From Rhodococcus wratislaviensis (GTDB lineage Bacteria; Actinomycetota; Actinomycetes; Mycobacteriales; Mycobacteriaceae), in contig NZ_UAUI01000011.1 in the NCBI RefSeq assembly GCF_900455735.1, positions 248,001 to 312,000 on the forward strand: a DNA stretch of 64,000 nt. The letters run 5' to 3'. Below the pieces are notes generated by a model. It did no database searches. It was not told the origin of the DNA and saw only the letters and a list, made by a program, of their open reading frames with translations. The number at the start of each line of letters is the position of its first letter. Position 1 is the first letter of the stretch. A program made the position numbers and the translations under genes. This document shows positions 51,819 to 59,320 of this stretch, one piece after another.

Positions 51819-52426
51819 CCGCACGCGAAGAGATACTGTCCCGGATCCGGTCGGCGCTCGCCGAAGGGCTTGCCCCCGAACCCGTTCCCCGCGACTACCA
51901 CCGGCAACCCGCGTCCGGCCCCGGGGACGTCGAGTTCTTCGTCCACACCGTCGACGACTACCGCGCGCAGGTCCATCGCGCCGACGAGAGCACCGTTGCC
52001 GAGATCGTCACCGGGCTGATCGCGGAGGGCGCGCGCGCCGTCGTCCCACCGGACCTTCCGGAGGCGTGGCGGCCGCGACGTGACGTCGTCGTCGACGGTG
52101 CCCCCGCCGAACTGTCGACGCTCGAACTCGACGCGCTCGACGTGGTCGTCACCGGTTGCACCCTCGGGATCGCCGCCACGGGGACGATCGTGCTCGACGG
52201 CGGCGCCGGGCAGGGGCGGCGGGCGCTGACCCTCGTCCCGGATCACCACATCTGCATCGTCCGCACCGATCAGATCGTCGACACCGTGCCGCAGGCCTTC
52301 CAGACCCTCGACGCGACCAAGCCGCTGACGTTCATCAGCGGTCCCAGCGCCACCAGCGACATCGAACTCAACCGCGTCGAGGGCGTCCACGGCCCCCGGA
52401 CGCTGGACGTCGTCATAGTGCGCTGA
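51815..52426 (+). CDS. lutC: L-lactate utilisation LUD-domain protein LutC
   Basis: The 203-residue LUD-domain protein starts REEILSRIRSALAEG and shows VVTGCTLGIAATGTIVLDGGAGQGRRAL, followed by VPDHHICIVRTDQIVDTVPQA and SGPSATSDIELNRVEGVHGPR, all conserved in LutC. It completes lutABC. No lactate permease gene is present in the window. The operon ends just before double-hairpin repeat copy C. Confidence 0.94.
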   Translation: MTAREEILSRIRSALAEGLAPEPVPRDYHRQPASGPGDVEFFVHTVDDYRAQVHRADESTVAEIVTGLIAEGARAVVPPDLPEAWRPRRDVVVDGAPAELSTLELDALDVVVTGCTLGIAATGTIVLDGGAGQGRRALTLVPDHHICIVRTDQIVDTVPQAFQTLDATKPLTFISGPSATSDIELNRVEGVHGPRTLDVVIVR

Positions 52427-52430
52427 CGCG

Positions 52431-52487
52431 CCTGTGCGTGGCTTACGAGTCCAGAGACTCGTCAACCACTCACGGGGCGCGGAGCGC
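52431..52487. repeat. Double-hairpin repeat, copy C (convergent terminator)
   Basis: It lies between the converging lutC and alpha/beta-hydrolase genes. The core has ACGAGTC and GACTCGT around loop CAGA, a single-base length difference in the left arm (GGCTTACGAGTC against GACTCGTCAACC), outer flanks CCTGTGCG and CACGGG, and GCGC-GGA-GCGC as second hairpin. The hydrolase gene uses a stop inside it (52470) in a different frame from that of copy B. Confidence 0.88.
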
Positions 52488-53276
52488 CCTCGTGGCGCGG
52501 ACGATCTCCGCGCCGCCGAACATCACGTCGTCGTTGTGCCCGGCCCCGGCCAGCACGACGGTTTCCACCGGGCCGAGCGCCGCATCGGCAACGCGTCGAC
52601 TCTGTTCCGGTGGGACGACGATGTCGGCCGTGCCGTAGACCACGGTGGTGGGCACGTCGATGCGTGCGACGTACTCCGCGACGGGGAACCTGTCGCGCAG
52701 CAGCAGCCGGACAGGCAGGAACGGGTAGTGATGCCGGCCGACGGCGGCGAGGTCGACGAACGGCGACCGGAGCAACAGGCCCGCGGGCGGATGCTCGGTG
52801 GCGAGTTCGGTGACGACGCCGGTGCCGAGGCTTTCCCCGAAGTAGAGCAGCCGCTCCGGCGGCACGCGTCGCTCGTCGACGAGGTGCCGGCGGGCCGCCC
52901 GGACGTCGAGTGCCAGTCCGTCCTCGCTGGGGTGACCGGGATTCCCGCCGAACCCGCGGTAGTCGAAGAGCAGCGTGGCGAAACCGGCGGCGGCGAGGTC
53001 CGACGCCAGCTGCGCCCGGTCGGCCCTGTTGCCGGCGTTCCCGGGGGCCACGAGGACGGTCATCAGCGGGTCCCCGCTCGCGGGTGGGACGTACCAGGCG
53101 CCGAGTTCGAGGCCGTCCGACGTGGTCAGCGTGACGTCCTCGGCCCCGGCGATCAGTCGGTCGGCGGGCGGCACCGGGGACGTGTCGGGGTAGTAGATCA
53201 GTCGTCGCTGCAACACCCACACGACGGCGATCAGCACAGCGACAACCAGGAGCGCAACGATCCCGACACGGATCAT
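52470..53276 (-). CDS. Membrane-anchored alpha/beta hydrolase
   Basis: The 268-residue protein has an N-terminal membrane helix (VGIVALLVVAVLIAVVWVL) and an alpha/beta hydrolase fold: oxyanion region LVAPGNAGNRADRA, nucleophile elbow YFGESLGTG, Asp in VVYGTADIVVP and His in LAGAGHNDD. It belongs to the YtmA/BEM46-like group, whose substrates are mostly unknown. The ATG overlaps the PHP gene stop by 4 bp. The C-terminal ALRAP is encoded by repeat copy C. Confidence 0.88.
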   Translation of the reverse strand: MIRVGIVALLVVAVLIAVVWVLQRRLIYYPDTSPVPPADRLIAGAEDVTLTTSDGLELGAWYVPPASGDPLMTVLVAPGNAGNRADRAQLASDLAAAGFATLLFDYRGFGGNPGHPSEDGLALDVRAARRHLVDERRVPPERLLYFGESLGTGVVTELATEHPPAGLLLRSPFVDLAAVGRHHYPFLPVRLLLRDRFPVAEYVARIDVPTTVVYGTADIVVPPEQSRRVADAALGPVETVVLAGAGHNDDVMFGGAEIVRATRALRAP

Positions 53277-54289
53277 TGCCGAATCGGGGTTCCGGCCCAC
53301 TCCAGCAGCTCGGCCACGGGCAGGGTGTTGATCACGTCCGTCGGTTCGACTCCGCGTTCGGCGGCGCGCTCGCAGGCATAGCCCTGCCAGGCGAGCTGAC
53401 CGGTGGTGTGCGCGTCGGTGTCGATGGAGAACTTGCAGCCGCTGCTCAGTGCGAGGTCGATCAACCGTCCCGGCGGGTCGCGCCGCTCGGGGCGGGAGTT
53501 GATCTCGACCGCGGTGCCGTACTCGCGGCACGCGTCGAACACCCGTTCCGCGTCGAACTTCGATTCGGGCCGCGGTCCCCGTGCACCCTCGACGAGCCGG
53601 CCGGTGCAGTGCCCGAGGACGTCGACGTGCGGGGACTTCACGGCCTGCAGCATCCGCTTGGTCGTCGTCGCGCGATCGGTGTCCAGGTGCGAGTGCACGC
53701 TGGCCACCACGATGTCCAGGTCGGCGAGCAGGTCGTCGTCCTGGTCGAGGGTGCCGTCGACGAGGATGTCTACCTCGATGCCGGTGAGCACGCGGAACGG
53801 CGCGAGTTCCGCGTTCAGTTCGGCGACGACGCTCAGCTGGGAGAGCAGCTGCTCCGACGACATCCCGTTCGCGACCGTCAGCCGCGGCGAATGGTCGGTG
53901 ATCGCGCAGTACTCGTGGCCCAGGGCGGCCGCGCGACGCATCATCTCCCGGATCGGACACCGGCCGTCCGACCAGTCGGAATGGGTGTGCAGGTCGCCGC
54001 GGAGCGCGTCGAGCAGTTCGGTCCCCCCGAGGCCGATCGGCTCGGCCGCATTCCGGAGGTATGTCAGGTACAGCGGCACCGACTCGGCGCACTCACGGAT
54101 GATTGCGGCGGCCTCGGACCCGATGTCCGGCGGCGACACCCAGCCCCGCTCCTCCAGATCGGCCAGTTCGTCCTCGTCCGCGTACGTCAGCACGTCGGCC
54201 GCCCGCCGGAATGCGGCGATCCTCGGTGCCTCGTCACGCGAGCGCTCGAGCCAGAACGCAATTTCCCGCAGCGCTTCGACGGGGTCCAT
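53273..54289 (-). CDS. PHP-domain phosphoesterase with N-terminal helix-hairpin-helix
   Basis: The 338-residue protein resembles the C-terminal half of bacterial PolX. Its N-terminal 90 residues form a helical region (IAFWLERSRDEAPRIAAFRRAADVL) like the DNA-binding 8-kDa domain. The PHP domain has all metal motifs: GDLHTHSDWSDG, YCAITDHSPR, GIEVDIL, VASVHSHLD, VLGHCTGR and IDTDAHTTGQ. A nuclease or phosphatase role in DNA repair or nucleotide metabolism is likely. No polymerase domain is present. Confidence 0.88.
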   Translation of the reverse strand: MDPVEALREIAFWLERSRDEAPRIAAFRRAADVLTYADEDELADLEERGWVSPPDIGSEAAAIIRECAESVPLYLTYLRNAAEPIGLGGTELLDALRGDLHTHSDWSDGRCPIREMMRRAAALGHEYCAITDHSPRLTVANGMSSEQLLSQLSVVAELNAELAPFRVLTGIEVDILVDGTLDQDDDLLADLDIVVASVHSHLDTDRATTTKRMLQAVKSPHVDVLGHCTGRLVEGARGPRPESKFDAERVFDACREYGTAVEINSRPERRDPPGRLIDLALSSGCKFSIDTDAHTTGQLAWQGYACERAAERGVEPTDVINTLPVAELLEWAGTPIRQ

Positions 54290-54446
54290 CTTTCAATGGT
54301 GCACGGCTGCCGGGCTGCTGGCTAGAAGCAATTTCTGCCAGAACTTAGGGTCACCTCGTTGTCCGCACGTTCACACACACGTTCCCTTCGTCTCGCTTAC
54401 GACTTCTACGGTGCCGGAGTTGTCCACATTCGAATCGGGAGCCACG

Positions 54447-56513
54447 GTGAGCTTGAAACCCCTCGCACTGTTCGTCAAACACGACGGAGTGTCCTCGCGC
54501 GCATCCGTCACCTGTCAGTACAAGTGCGGAAACGCATGCTCCCACGACGTGCCCAACACTTCGCCCGGCGAGTACTTCCGGGACATCGCCCGAACCGCCC
54601 TGTCGCGGCGCGGGATGCTGCGCGGGACGGGGATGGCCGTCCTCGCCGTCGGCGCGGGCAGTGCGCTGGTGGCCTGCTCGGACGACTCCGGCAACGGAAG
54701 CGTCTCCGGCACGGGTGGGTCGGACGGCGCGCCCGCCGGAACGAACTTCGACGCCGTCGCCCCCAACACCGAGGACACCCTCGTCGTCCCCGACGGATAC
54801 GAGCAGGCCGTCGTGATCCGCTGGGGCGACCCGGTGCTGCCCGGGGCTCCCGCGTTCGACTTCGACAACCAGACCGCCCAGGCGCAGGCGCAGCAGTTCG
54901 GCTTCAACAACGACTTCGCCGGACTCCTGCCTGTCGAGGGGCAGCCGAACACCTTCCTGCTGGTGGTCAACCACGAGTACACCACCGAGCCGTTCATGTT
55001 CACGGGCTACGACGCCGAGAACCCGTCGCCGGAGCAGTTCCAGACCGCGCTCGCCGCACACGGGCTGTCGGTGGTGCAGGTGAAGGGTGAATCCGCCTCG
55101 GGCACGCTCACTCCCGAGTTCGGGCCGTACAACCGGCGCATCACGGCGACCACGGAATTCGTCGTCACGGGCCCCGCCGCGGGCAGCGACTTCCTGAAGA
55201 CGTCCGCCGACCCGACGGGCACGAAGGTGCTCGGTACCTTGAACAACTGTTCGGGTGGCGTCACACCGTGGGGCACGGTGCTGTCGGGGGAAGAGAACTT
55301 CAACCAGTACTTCGCGAACGCCGAACTGGTCACCGACCCCGTCGTCGCCGCACGGCTGAAGCGGTACGGCGTGGAAGGTGCTGCGTCCGAGCGCAAGTGG
55401 GAACGGTTCGACAAGCGTTTCGACCTCGCCCAGGAACCGAACGAGGTCAACCGCTTCGGCTACGTCGTCGAAGTCGATCCGTGGGACGCGACGTCGGCGC
55501 CCGTCAAGCACACGGCACTGGGCCGGTTCAAGCACGAGGCCGCCACCATCCACGTCACCGACGACGGCACCGTCGTGGCGTACAGCGGCGACGACGAACG
55601 CTTCGACTACATGTACAAGTTCGTCTCCAGCCGCAAGGCGATGGACGGCAGCAGCCAGGCGGCCGTGCGCCACAACATGACGCTGCTCGACGCGGGCACC
55701 CTGTACGTCGCGAAGTTCAGCGGCAATTCGGCGGACCAGATCGACGGGTCGGGCACGCTGCCGTCGAGTGGGACGTTCGACGGCACCGGCGAGTGGATCC
55801 CGCTGCTCCGCACCGGTGAGGACGGCAAGGGGGAGTCGCTCGTCGACGGCATGAGCGCCGAAGAGGTGGCGGTGTTCACCCGTCAGGCAGGCGACAAGGT
55901 CGGTGCCACCAAGATGGACCGTCCCGAGGACTTCGAACCCAGCCCGACGACCGGCAAGGTGTACGTGGCGCTGACCAACAACACCAAGCGCGGCGTCGAC
56001 GGTGCCGCGGCGGCCGACGAGGCCAACCCGAGGAACAACAACAAGAACGGTCAGGTCCTCGAACTCACCGATGACCACGCCGGCACCGCGTTCACGTGGA
56101 ACCTGCTGCTCGTGTGCGGTGACCCGAAGGAGGCCGACACCTACTTCGGAGGGTTCGACAAGGACAGCGTCAGCCCGATCTCCTGCCCCGACAACCTGGC
56201 GTTCGATCCGCACGGCAACCTGTGGATCTCCACCGACGGCAACGCGCTGAAGTCCAACGACGGCCTGTTCAGCGTCGTCCTCGACGGCCCGAACCGTGGG
56301 GAGACCAAGCAGTTCCTCACCGTGCCCAAGGGCGCCGAGACGTGCGGTCCGATCGTCGGCGAGGAACGGGTCACGGTGTGCGTGCAGCACCCGGGTGAAC
56401 TGGACGACGCGAGCGCCGACAACCCGGCGTCGCACTGGCCCGACGGCGGCGACGCTCAGCCGCGTCCGGCCGTCGTGGCGGTGTGGAAGTCGGGCGGCCG
56501 GATCGGCGTCTGA
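54447..56513 (+). CDS. PhoX/DUF839-family phosphatase, Tat-exported
   Basis: The 688-residue protein starts with GTG 54447 behind GGGAG. As usual in PhoX the Tat signal lies about 50 residues in: SRRGMLRGTGMAVLAVGAGSALVAC, ending in a possible lipobox. The mature part has PhoX hallmarks (WGDPVLPGAPAFDFDNQ, NHEYTTEP, NCSGGVTPWGTVLSGEENFNQYF, MDRPEDFEPSPTTGKVYVALTNN). PhoX enzymes are calcium/iron-dependent alkaline phosphatases outside the cytoplasmic membrane. The promoter region 54360-54385 holds GTTCAC and GTTCCC spaced about one turn apart, a weak resemblance to PhoP boxes. Confidence 0.9.
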   Translation: MSLKPLALFVKHDGVSSRASVTCQYKCGNACSHDVPNTSPGEYFRDIARTALSRRGMLRGTGMAVLAVGAGSALVACSDDSGNGSVSGTGGSDGAPAGTNFDAVAPNTEDTLVVPDGYEQAVVIRWGDPVLPGAPAFDFDNQTAQAQAQQFGFNNDFAGLLPVEGQPNTFLLVVNHEYTTEPFMFTGYDAENPSPEQFQTALAAHGLSVVQVKGESASGTLTPEFGPYNRRITATTEFVVTGPAAGSDFLKTSADPTGTKVLGTLNNCSGGVTPWGTVLSGEENFNQYFANAELVTDPVVAARLKRYGVEGAASERKWERFDKRFDLAQEPNEVNRFGYVVEVDPWDATSAPVKHTALGRFKHEAATIHVTDDGTVVAYSGDDERFDYMYKFVSSRKAMDGSSQAAVRHNMTLLDAGTLYVAKFSGNSADQIDGSGTLPSSGTFDGTGEWIPLLRTGEDGKGESLVDGMSAEEVAVFTRQAGDKVGATKMDRPEDFEPSPTTGKVYVALTNNTKRGVDGAAAADEANPRNNNKNGQVLELTDDHAGTAFTWNLLLVCGDPKEADTYFGGFDKDSVSPISCPDNLAFDPHGNLWISTDGNALKSNDGLFSVVLDGPNRGETKQFLTVPKGAETCGPIVGEERVTVCVQHPGELDDASADNPASHWPDGGDAQPRPAVVAVWKSGGRIGV

Positions 56514-56514
56514 G

Positions 56515-56560
56515 CACGTGAGTGGCAAAGTGTGCCCCGGCACGCTTTGCCACTCACGTG
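56515..56560. terminator. 22-bp stem bidirectional terminator
   Basis: The left arm 56515-56536 and right arm 56539-56560 pair over 22 bp with one G-T wobble and a 2-nt loop (outer part CACGTGAGTGGCAAAG). It sits between converging phoX-like and NmrA-like genes. The TGA stop of the NmrA-like gene (56554-56556, minus strand) is part of the right arm. Confidence 0.88.
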
Positions 56561-57366
56561 ACGGGGGCGGGCGGGCGCCCGAGCAGCGACTCGAACATCG
56601 CGCCGCCCGCGAGGAACCCGTACCGGTCGTAGAACTCGAACATCGCGGACAACCGCGCGCGACCGTCGTCCGTCAGGTCCCGCCCGTGCCGCGACATCCA
56701 CTCGTCGACGGACACCTGCTTCACCGACACCGGCCCACCCGCCCGGTCGCACAGTTCCCGGACGCTGAGGGCTTCCGGTCCGCCGAGTTCGTAGGTGGCG
56801 CCGTGGTGGATGTCCGGGCCCTCCGACAGCACTCGCGCAGCCACCCCCGCGACGTCCGCGAGCCGGACGAACGAGAACGTCGCGTCGGGACTGTAGGGCA
56901 GTTCGACGGTCGTGGCCGAGCGGTCCAGCACCGCCCCGAAATTCTCCGCGTAGGCGCAGGGCTGCAGGACGGTCCACCGGAACCCGCCGAACGTCCTGAG
57001 CTCGTCCTCGCACCGCGCCTTGTCGACGTGGTGGGGCATGAGCGGGGTGTACGGCCAGGCCACGGAGTGGTAGACGACGTGCTCGACCCCCGCGGACACG
57101 GCCGCCGCCAGCGCGTTTCGCAGCAGCGCCGGCTCGTCGGGGTGCACGTTGGGGGCGATGAAGTAGACGCCCCGGCAACCCGACAGCGCCCTGTCCAGTC
57201 CCGCGCCCGTTTCGAGGTCGACGGCGAAGTCGCCGGGACGCCGGGCGGTGTGCACCACCCGGCGTACGTCGGCGAGCCCATCGAGCGCCGCGACGGCGGC
57301 GGCTCCGGTCTTCCCCGCGGCGCCGAGGACTGCGATCTCGGTGCCGCGGGAGAGTGACTCGGTCAT
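56554..57366 (-). CDS. NmrA-like NAD(P)-binding reductase
   Basis: The 270-residue atypical SDR begins EIAVLGAAGKTGAAAVAAL (GxxGxxG) and continues with HTARRPGDFAVDLETGAGLD, GVYFIAPNVHPDE, VVYHSVAWPYTP and FRWTVLQPCAYAENF, all typical of NmrA/HSCARG-like proteins. These either reduce quinones or small molecules or sense the NADP(H) state. ATG 57366 is chosen. It is 4 bp from the HyuB stop, so it is probably the last gene of the hydantoinase-like operon. Confidence 0.85.
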   Translation of the reverse strand: MTESLSRGTEIAVLGAAGKTGAAAVAALDGLADVRRVVHTARRPGDFAVDLETGAGLDRALSGCRGVYFIAPNVHPDEPALLRNALAAAVSAGVEHVVYHSVAWPYTPLMPHHVDKARCEDELRTFGGFRWTVLQPCAYAENFGAVLDRSATTVELPYSPDATFSFVRLADVAGVAARVLSEGPDIHHGATYELGGPEALSVRELCDRAGGPVSVKQVSVDEWMSRHGRDLTDDGRARLSAMFEFYDRYGFLAGGAMFESLLGRPPAPVT

Positions 57367-57370
57367 CGGA

Positions 57371-59320
57371 TCACCGGTCGATGAAGTCGAATTCGGCGAA
57401 CTTCGCACCGCCGGAGAGGCGTTCGTACCCGGGACCGCGGTCGAAGAACGGCTCGTCCAGTCCGCGGTCGTTGCGCATATGCTCGCGCAACGCCTCGGTG
57501 GCGTCGACGTCCGCGGCCGGTTCCCCGGTCGACGACGCGAGCACCACACCGTAGTCGACGCGTGCACCCTCGGCGGACACCTTGCCCCACAGCACGTCCC
57601 GGACGACTTCCTCCACCGGCCGGTCGAGTGGGTCGCCCCAGCCGCCGCCACCGGTGGTGCGGATGCGCACCACTTCGCCGGCCTTGATCGGTTCGGCGTC
57701 GGTCAGCGCGTCGAACTCGCGCTCGTTCGGGCCGCCCGGGTCGAGGACCACCGAGAAGGGCCGTCCGGCCTTGCCGCCCTTGACTCCCCAGCAGGAGAGG
57801 ATCGAGCGGTCGGCGATGGACATGAAGTTCGCGTCCTTGAGCATCCGGATGTGCTTCTCGTAGCCGAGGCCGCCGCGGTAGCGTCCGGCGCCGCCGGAAT
57901 CCTTCGCCAGGCCCAGCTTCTCGACGATGAACGGGAACCGGCTCTCGGTGAACTCGGTCGGCAGGTTCCGCGAGTCGGGAACGACGTGGATGGTGTCCTC
58001 GCCGTCCGCGTAGTGCCTGCCGCCGGAACCGCCGCCGAGCACCTCGCGCATCAGGTACGAGTGCCCGTCGAAGTCCTCGCCGTACACACCCGTGTAGCGG
58101 ATGGTTTCCTGGTCGGCGGGCATGTTCCCGTCGACGGCCTTCGCGACGACGCCGGCGAGCACACCGAGCAGACGCAGGATCACGAACGTCCGGGCGTTGG
58201 TGGGCGCCGGGAAGATCGGGGTGATCAGCGTGCCCTTCTCCGGGAACTTCATCTCGATCAACGGCACGACACCTTCGTTGACGTCGAGTTCCGCCATCCG
58301 CTCGGGACTGTCGGCGAGGTTGCGCAGGATCGGCGCGAGCCACTTGATGAGGAAGTTGCCGTCGGCGTAGTCACCGCAGTGGTTGATGGGACCCTTGGCC
58401 TGCGGTCCGGTGCCGTTGAAGTCGAGGATGAGGCGTTCGCCGCCCTCGTCCTCCGGGCCGGTCTTGGTGAGCGTGATCCGCTGGCGGTGCAGCATGGGCT
58501 CGTCGACGCCGTCGTGTTCGGCGTAGTCCTCCCACGTGTACTCGCCCTTGGGGATCTTGCTGAGGATCTCCCGCCGGTACGTCTCGGTGGTCGCGTCCAT
58601 CATCGCGTCGAAGCAGGCCTCGACGGTGTCGCAGCCGTACCGCTCGAACAGCTCGGTGAGGCGGCGGGCGCCCATGAGGCACGCCGAGCACTCGGCGTCG
58701 AGGTCGGCGGCCAGCGCGTCGGGCATCCGCGAGTTGCGGGTCATGATCCGCAGCGCCGCCTCGTTGGGCACACCCTGATCCCACAGCTTGATCGGCGGGA
58801 CCATGAGGCCCTCCTCGTACACCGTGGTCGCGCCCGAGGGCATCGATCCCGGGCAGCAGCCGCCGATGTCGTCGTGGTGGCCGAACGCCTGCACGAACGC
58901 GACGACGGACGGTTCCGCGTCGCCCGGCCGGGTGGCGAACACCGGGACGGTGACGCAGAGGTCGGGGAGGTGGCCGATGCCGCCTTCGGACAGGTAGACG
59001 TCGTTGTGGAAGTAGACGTCGCCGGGCTTCATCGTGTCGAGCGGGAAGTCCCGCGCCACCGGGTGCACCAGCGCCGAATACGAACGGCCCGTGAGCTTCC
59101 GGAGGTTACGGTCGTGGATACCGGCGCGGAAGTCGTGCGCGTCGCGGATCATGGGGGAGCGGGAGGTCCGCGAGATCGACGTCTCGACCTCCATCTCGAC
59201 GCTGGCGAGGTAGCCGGCGACGATCTCCACCAGCACCGGGTCGGGCGTCGTGCCGTCGACCGGTGTCAGCCGGTAGGGCTTGGCCGCCTGCACTGCAACG
59301 GGTTCGGTGGTGACGGTCAT
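57371..59320 (-). CDS. hyuB: Hydantoinase B/oxoprolinase/acetone carboxylase alpha-like subunit
   Basis: The 649-residue HyuB-family protein includes FHNDVYLSEGGIGHLPDLCVTVPVF, FGHHDDIGGCCPGSMPSGATTVYEEG, ILDFNGTGPQAKGPINH and RYRGGLGYEKH. It works with HyuA to hydrolyse or carboxylate a cyclic amide or ketone using ATP. The CCPGS where many family members have GG(R)PGS is notable. The ATG overlaps the HyuA stop by 4 bp. Confidence 0.9.
   Translation of the reverse strand: MTVTTEPVAVQAAKPYRLTPVDGTTPDPVLVEIVAGYLASVEMEVETSISRTSRSPMIRDAHDFRAGIHDRNLRKLTGRSYSALVHPVARDFPLDTMKPGDVYFHNDVYLSEGGIGHLPDLCVTVPVFATRPGDAEPSVVAFVQAFGHHDDIGGCCPGSMPSGATTVYEEGLMVPPIKLWDQGVPNEAALRIMTRNSRMPDALAADLDAECSACLMGARRLTELFERYGCDTVEACFDAMMDATTETYRREILSKIPKGEYTWEDYAEHDGVDEPMLHRQRITLTKTGPEDEGGERLILDFNGTGPQAKGPINHCGDYADGNFLIKWLAPILRNLADSPERMAELDVNEGVVPLIEMKFPEKGTLITPIFPAPTNARTFVILRLLGVLAGVVAKAVDGNMPADQETIRYTGVYGEDFDGHSYLMREVLGGGSGGRHYADGEDTIHVVPDSRNLPTEFTESRFPFIVEKLGLAKDSGGAGRYRGGLGYEKHIRMLKDANFMSIADRSILSCWGVKGGKAGRPFSVVLDPGGPNEREFDALTDAEPIKAGEVVRIRTTGGGGWGDPLDRPVEEVVRDVLWGKVSAEGARVDYGVVLASSTGEPAADVDATEALREHMRNDRGLDEPFFDRGPGYERLSGGAKFAEFDFIDR

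Noticed and set aside
35574..52487. CRISPR array interpretation of the repeated 56-bp element
   Set aside because: Copies are 8-9 kb apart, lie between convergent genes and have no spacer array or cas genes.
54360..54390. PhoP box in front of the PhoX-like gene
   Set aside because: Only one GTTCAC and one GTTCCC in loose spacing; too weak to call as a regulatory feature.
54351..56543. A 730-codon minus-strand frame opposite the PhoX-like gene
   Set aside because: The plus strand carries clear PhoX motifs and a Tat signal; the minus frame is an antisense shadow.
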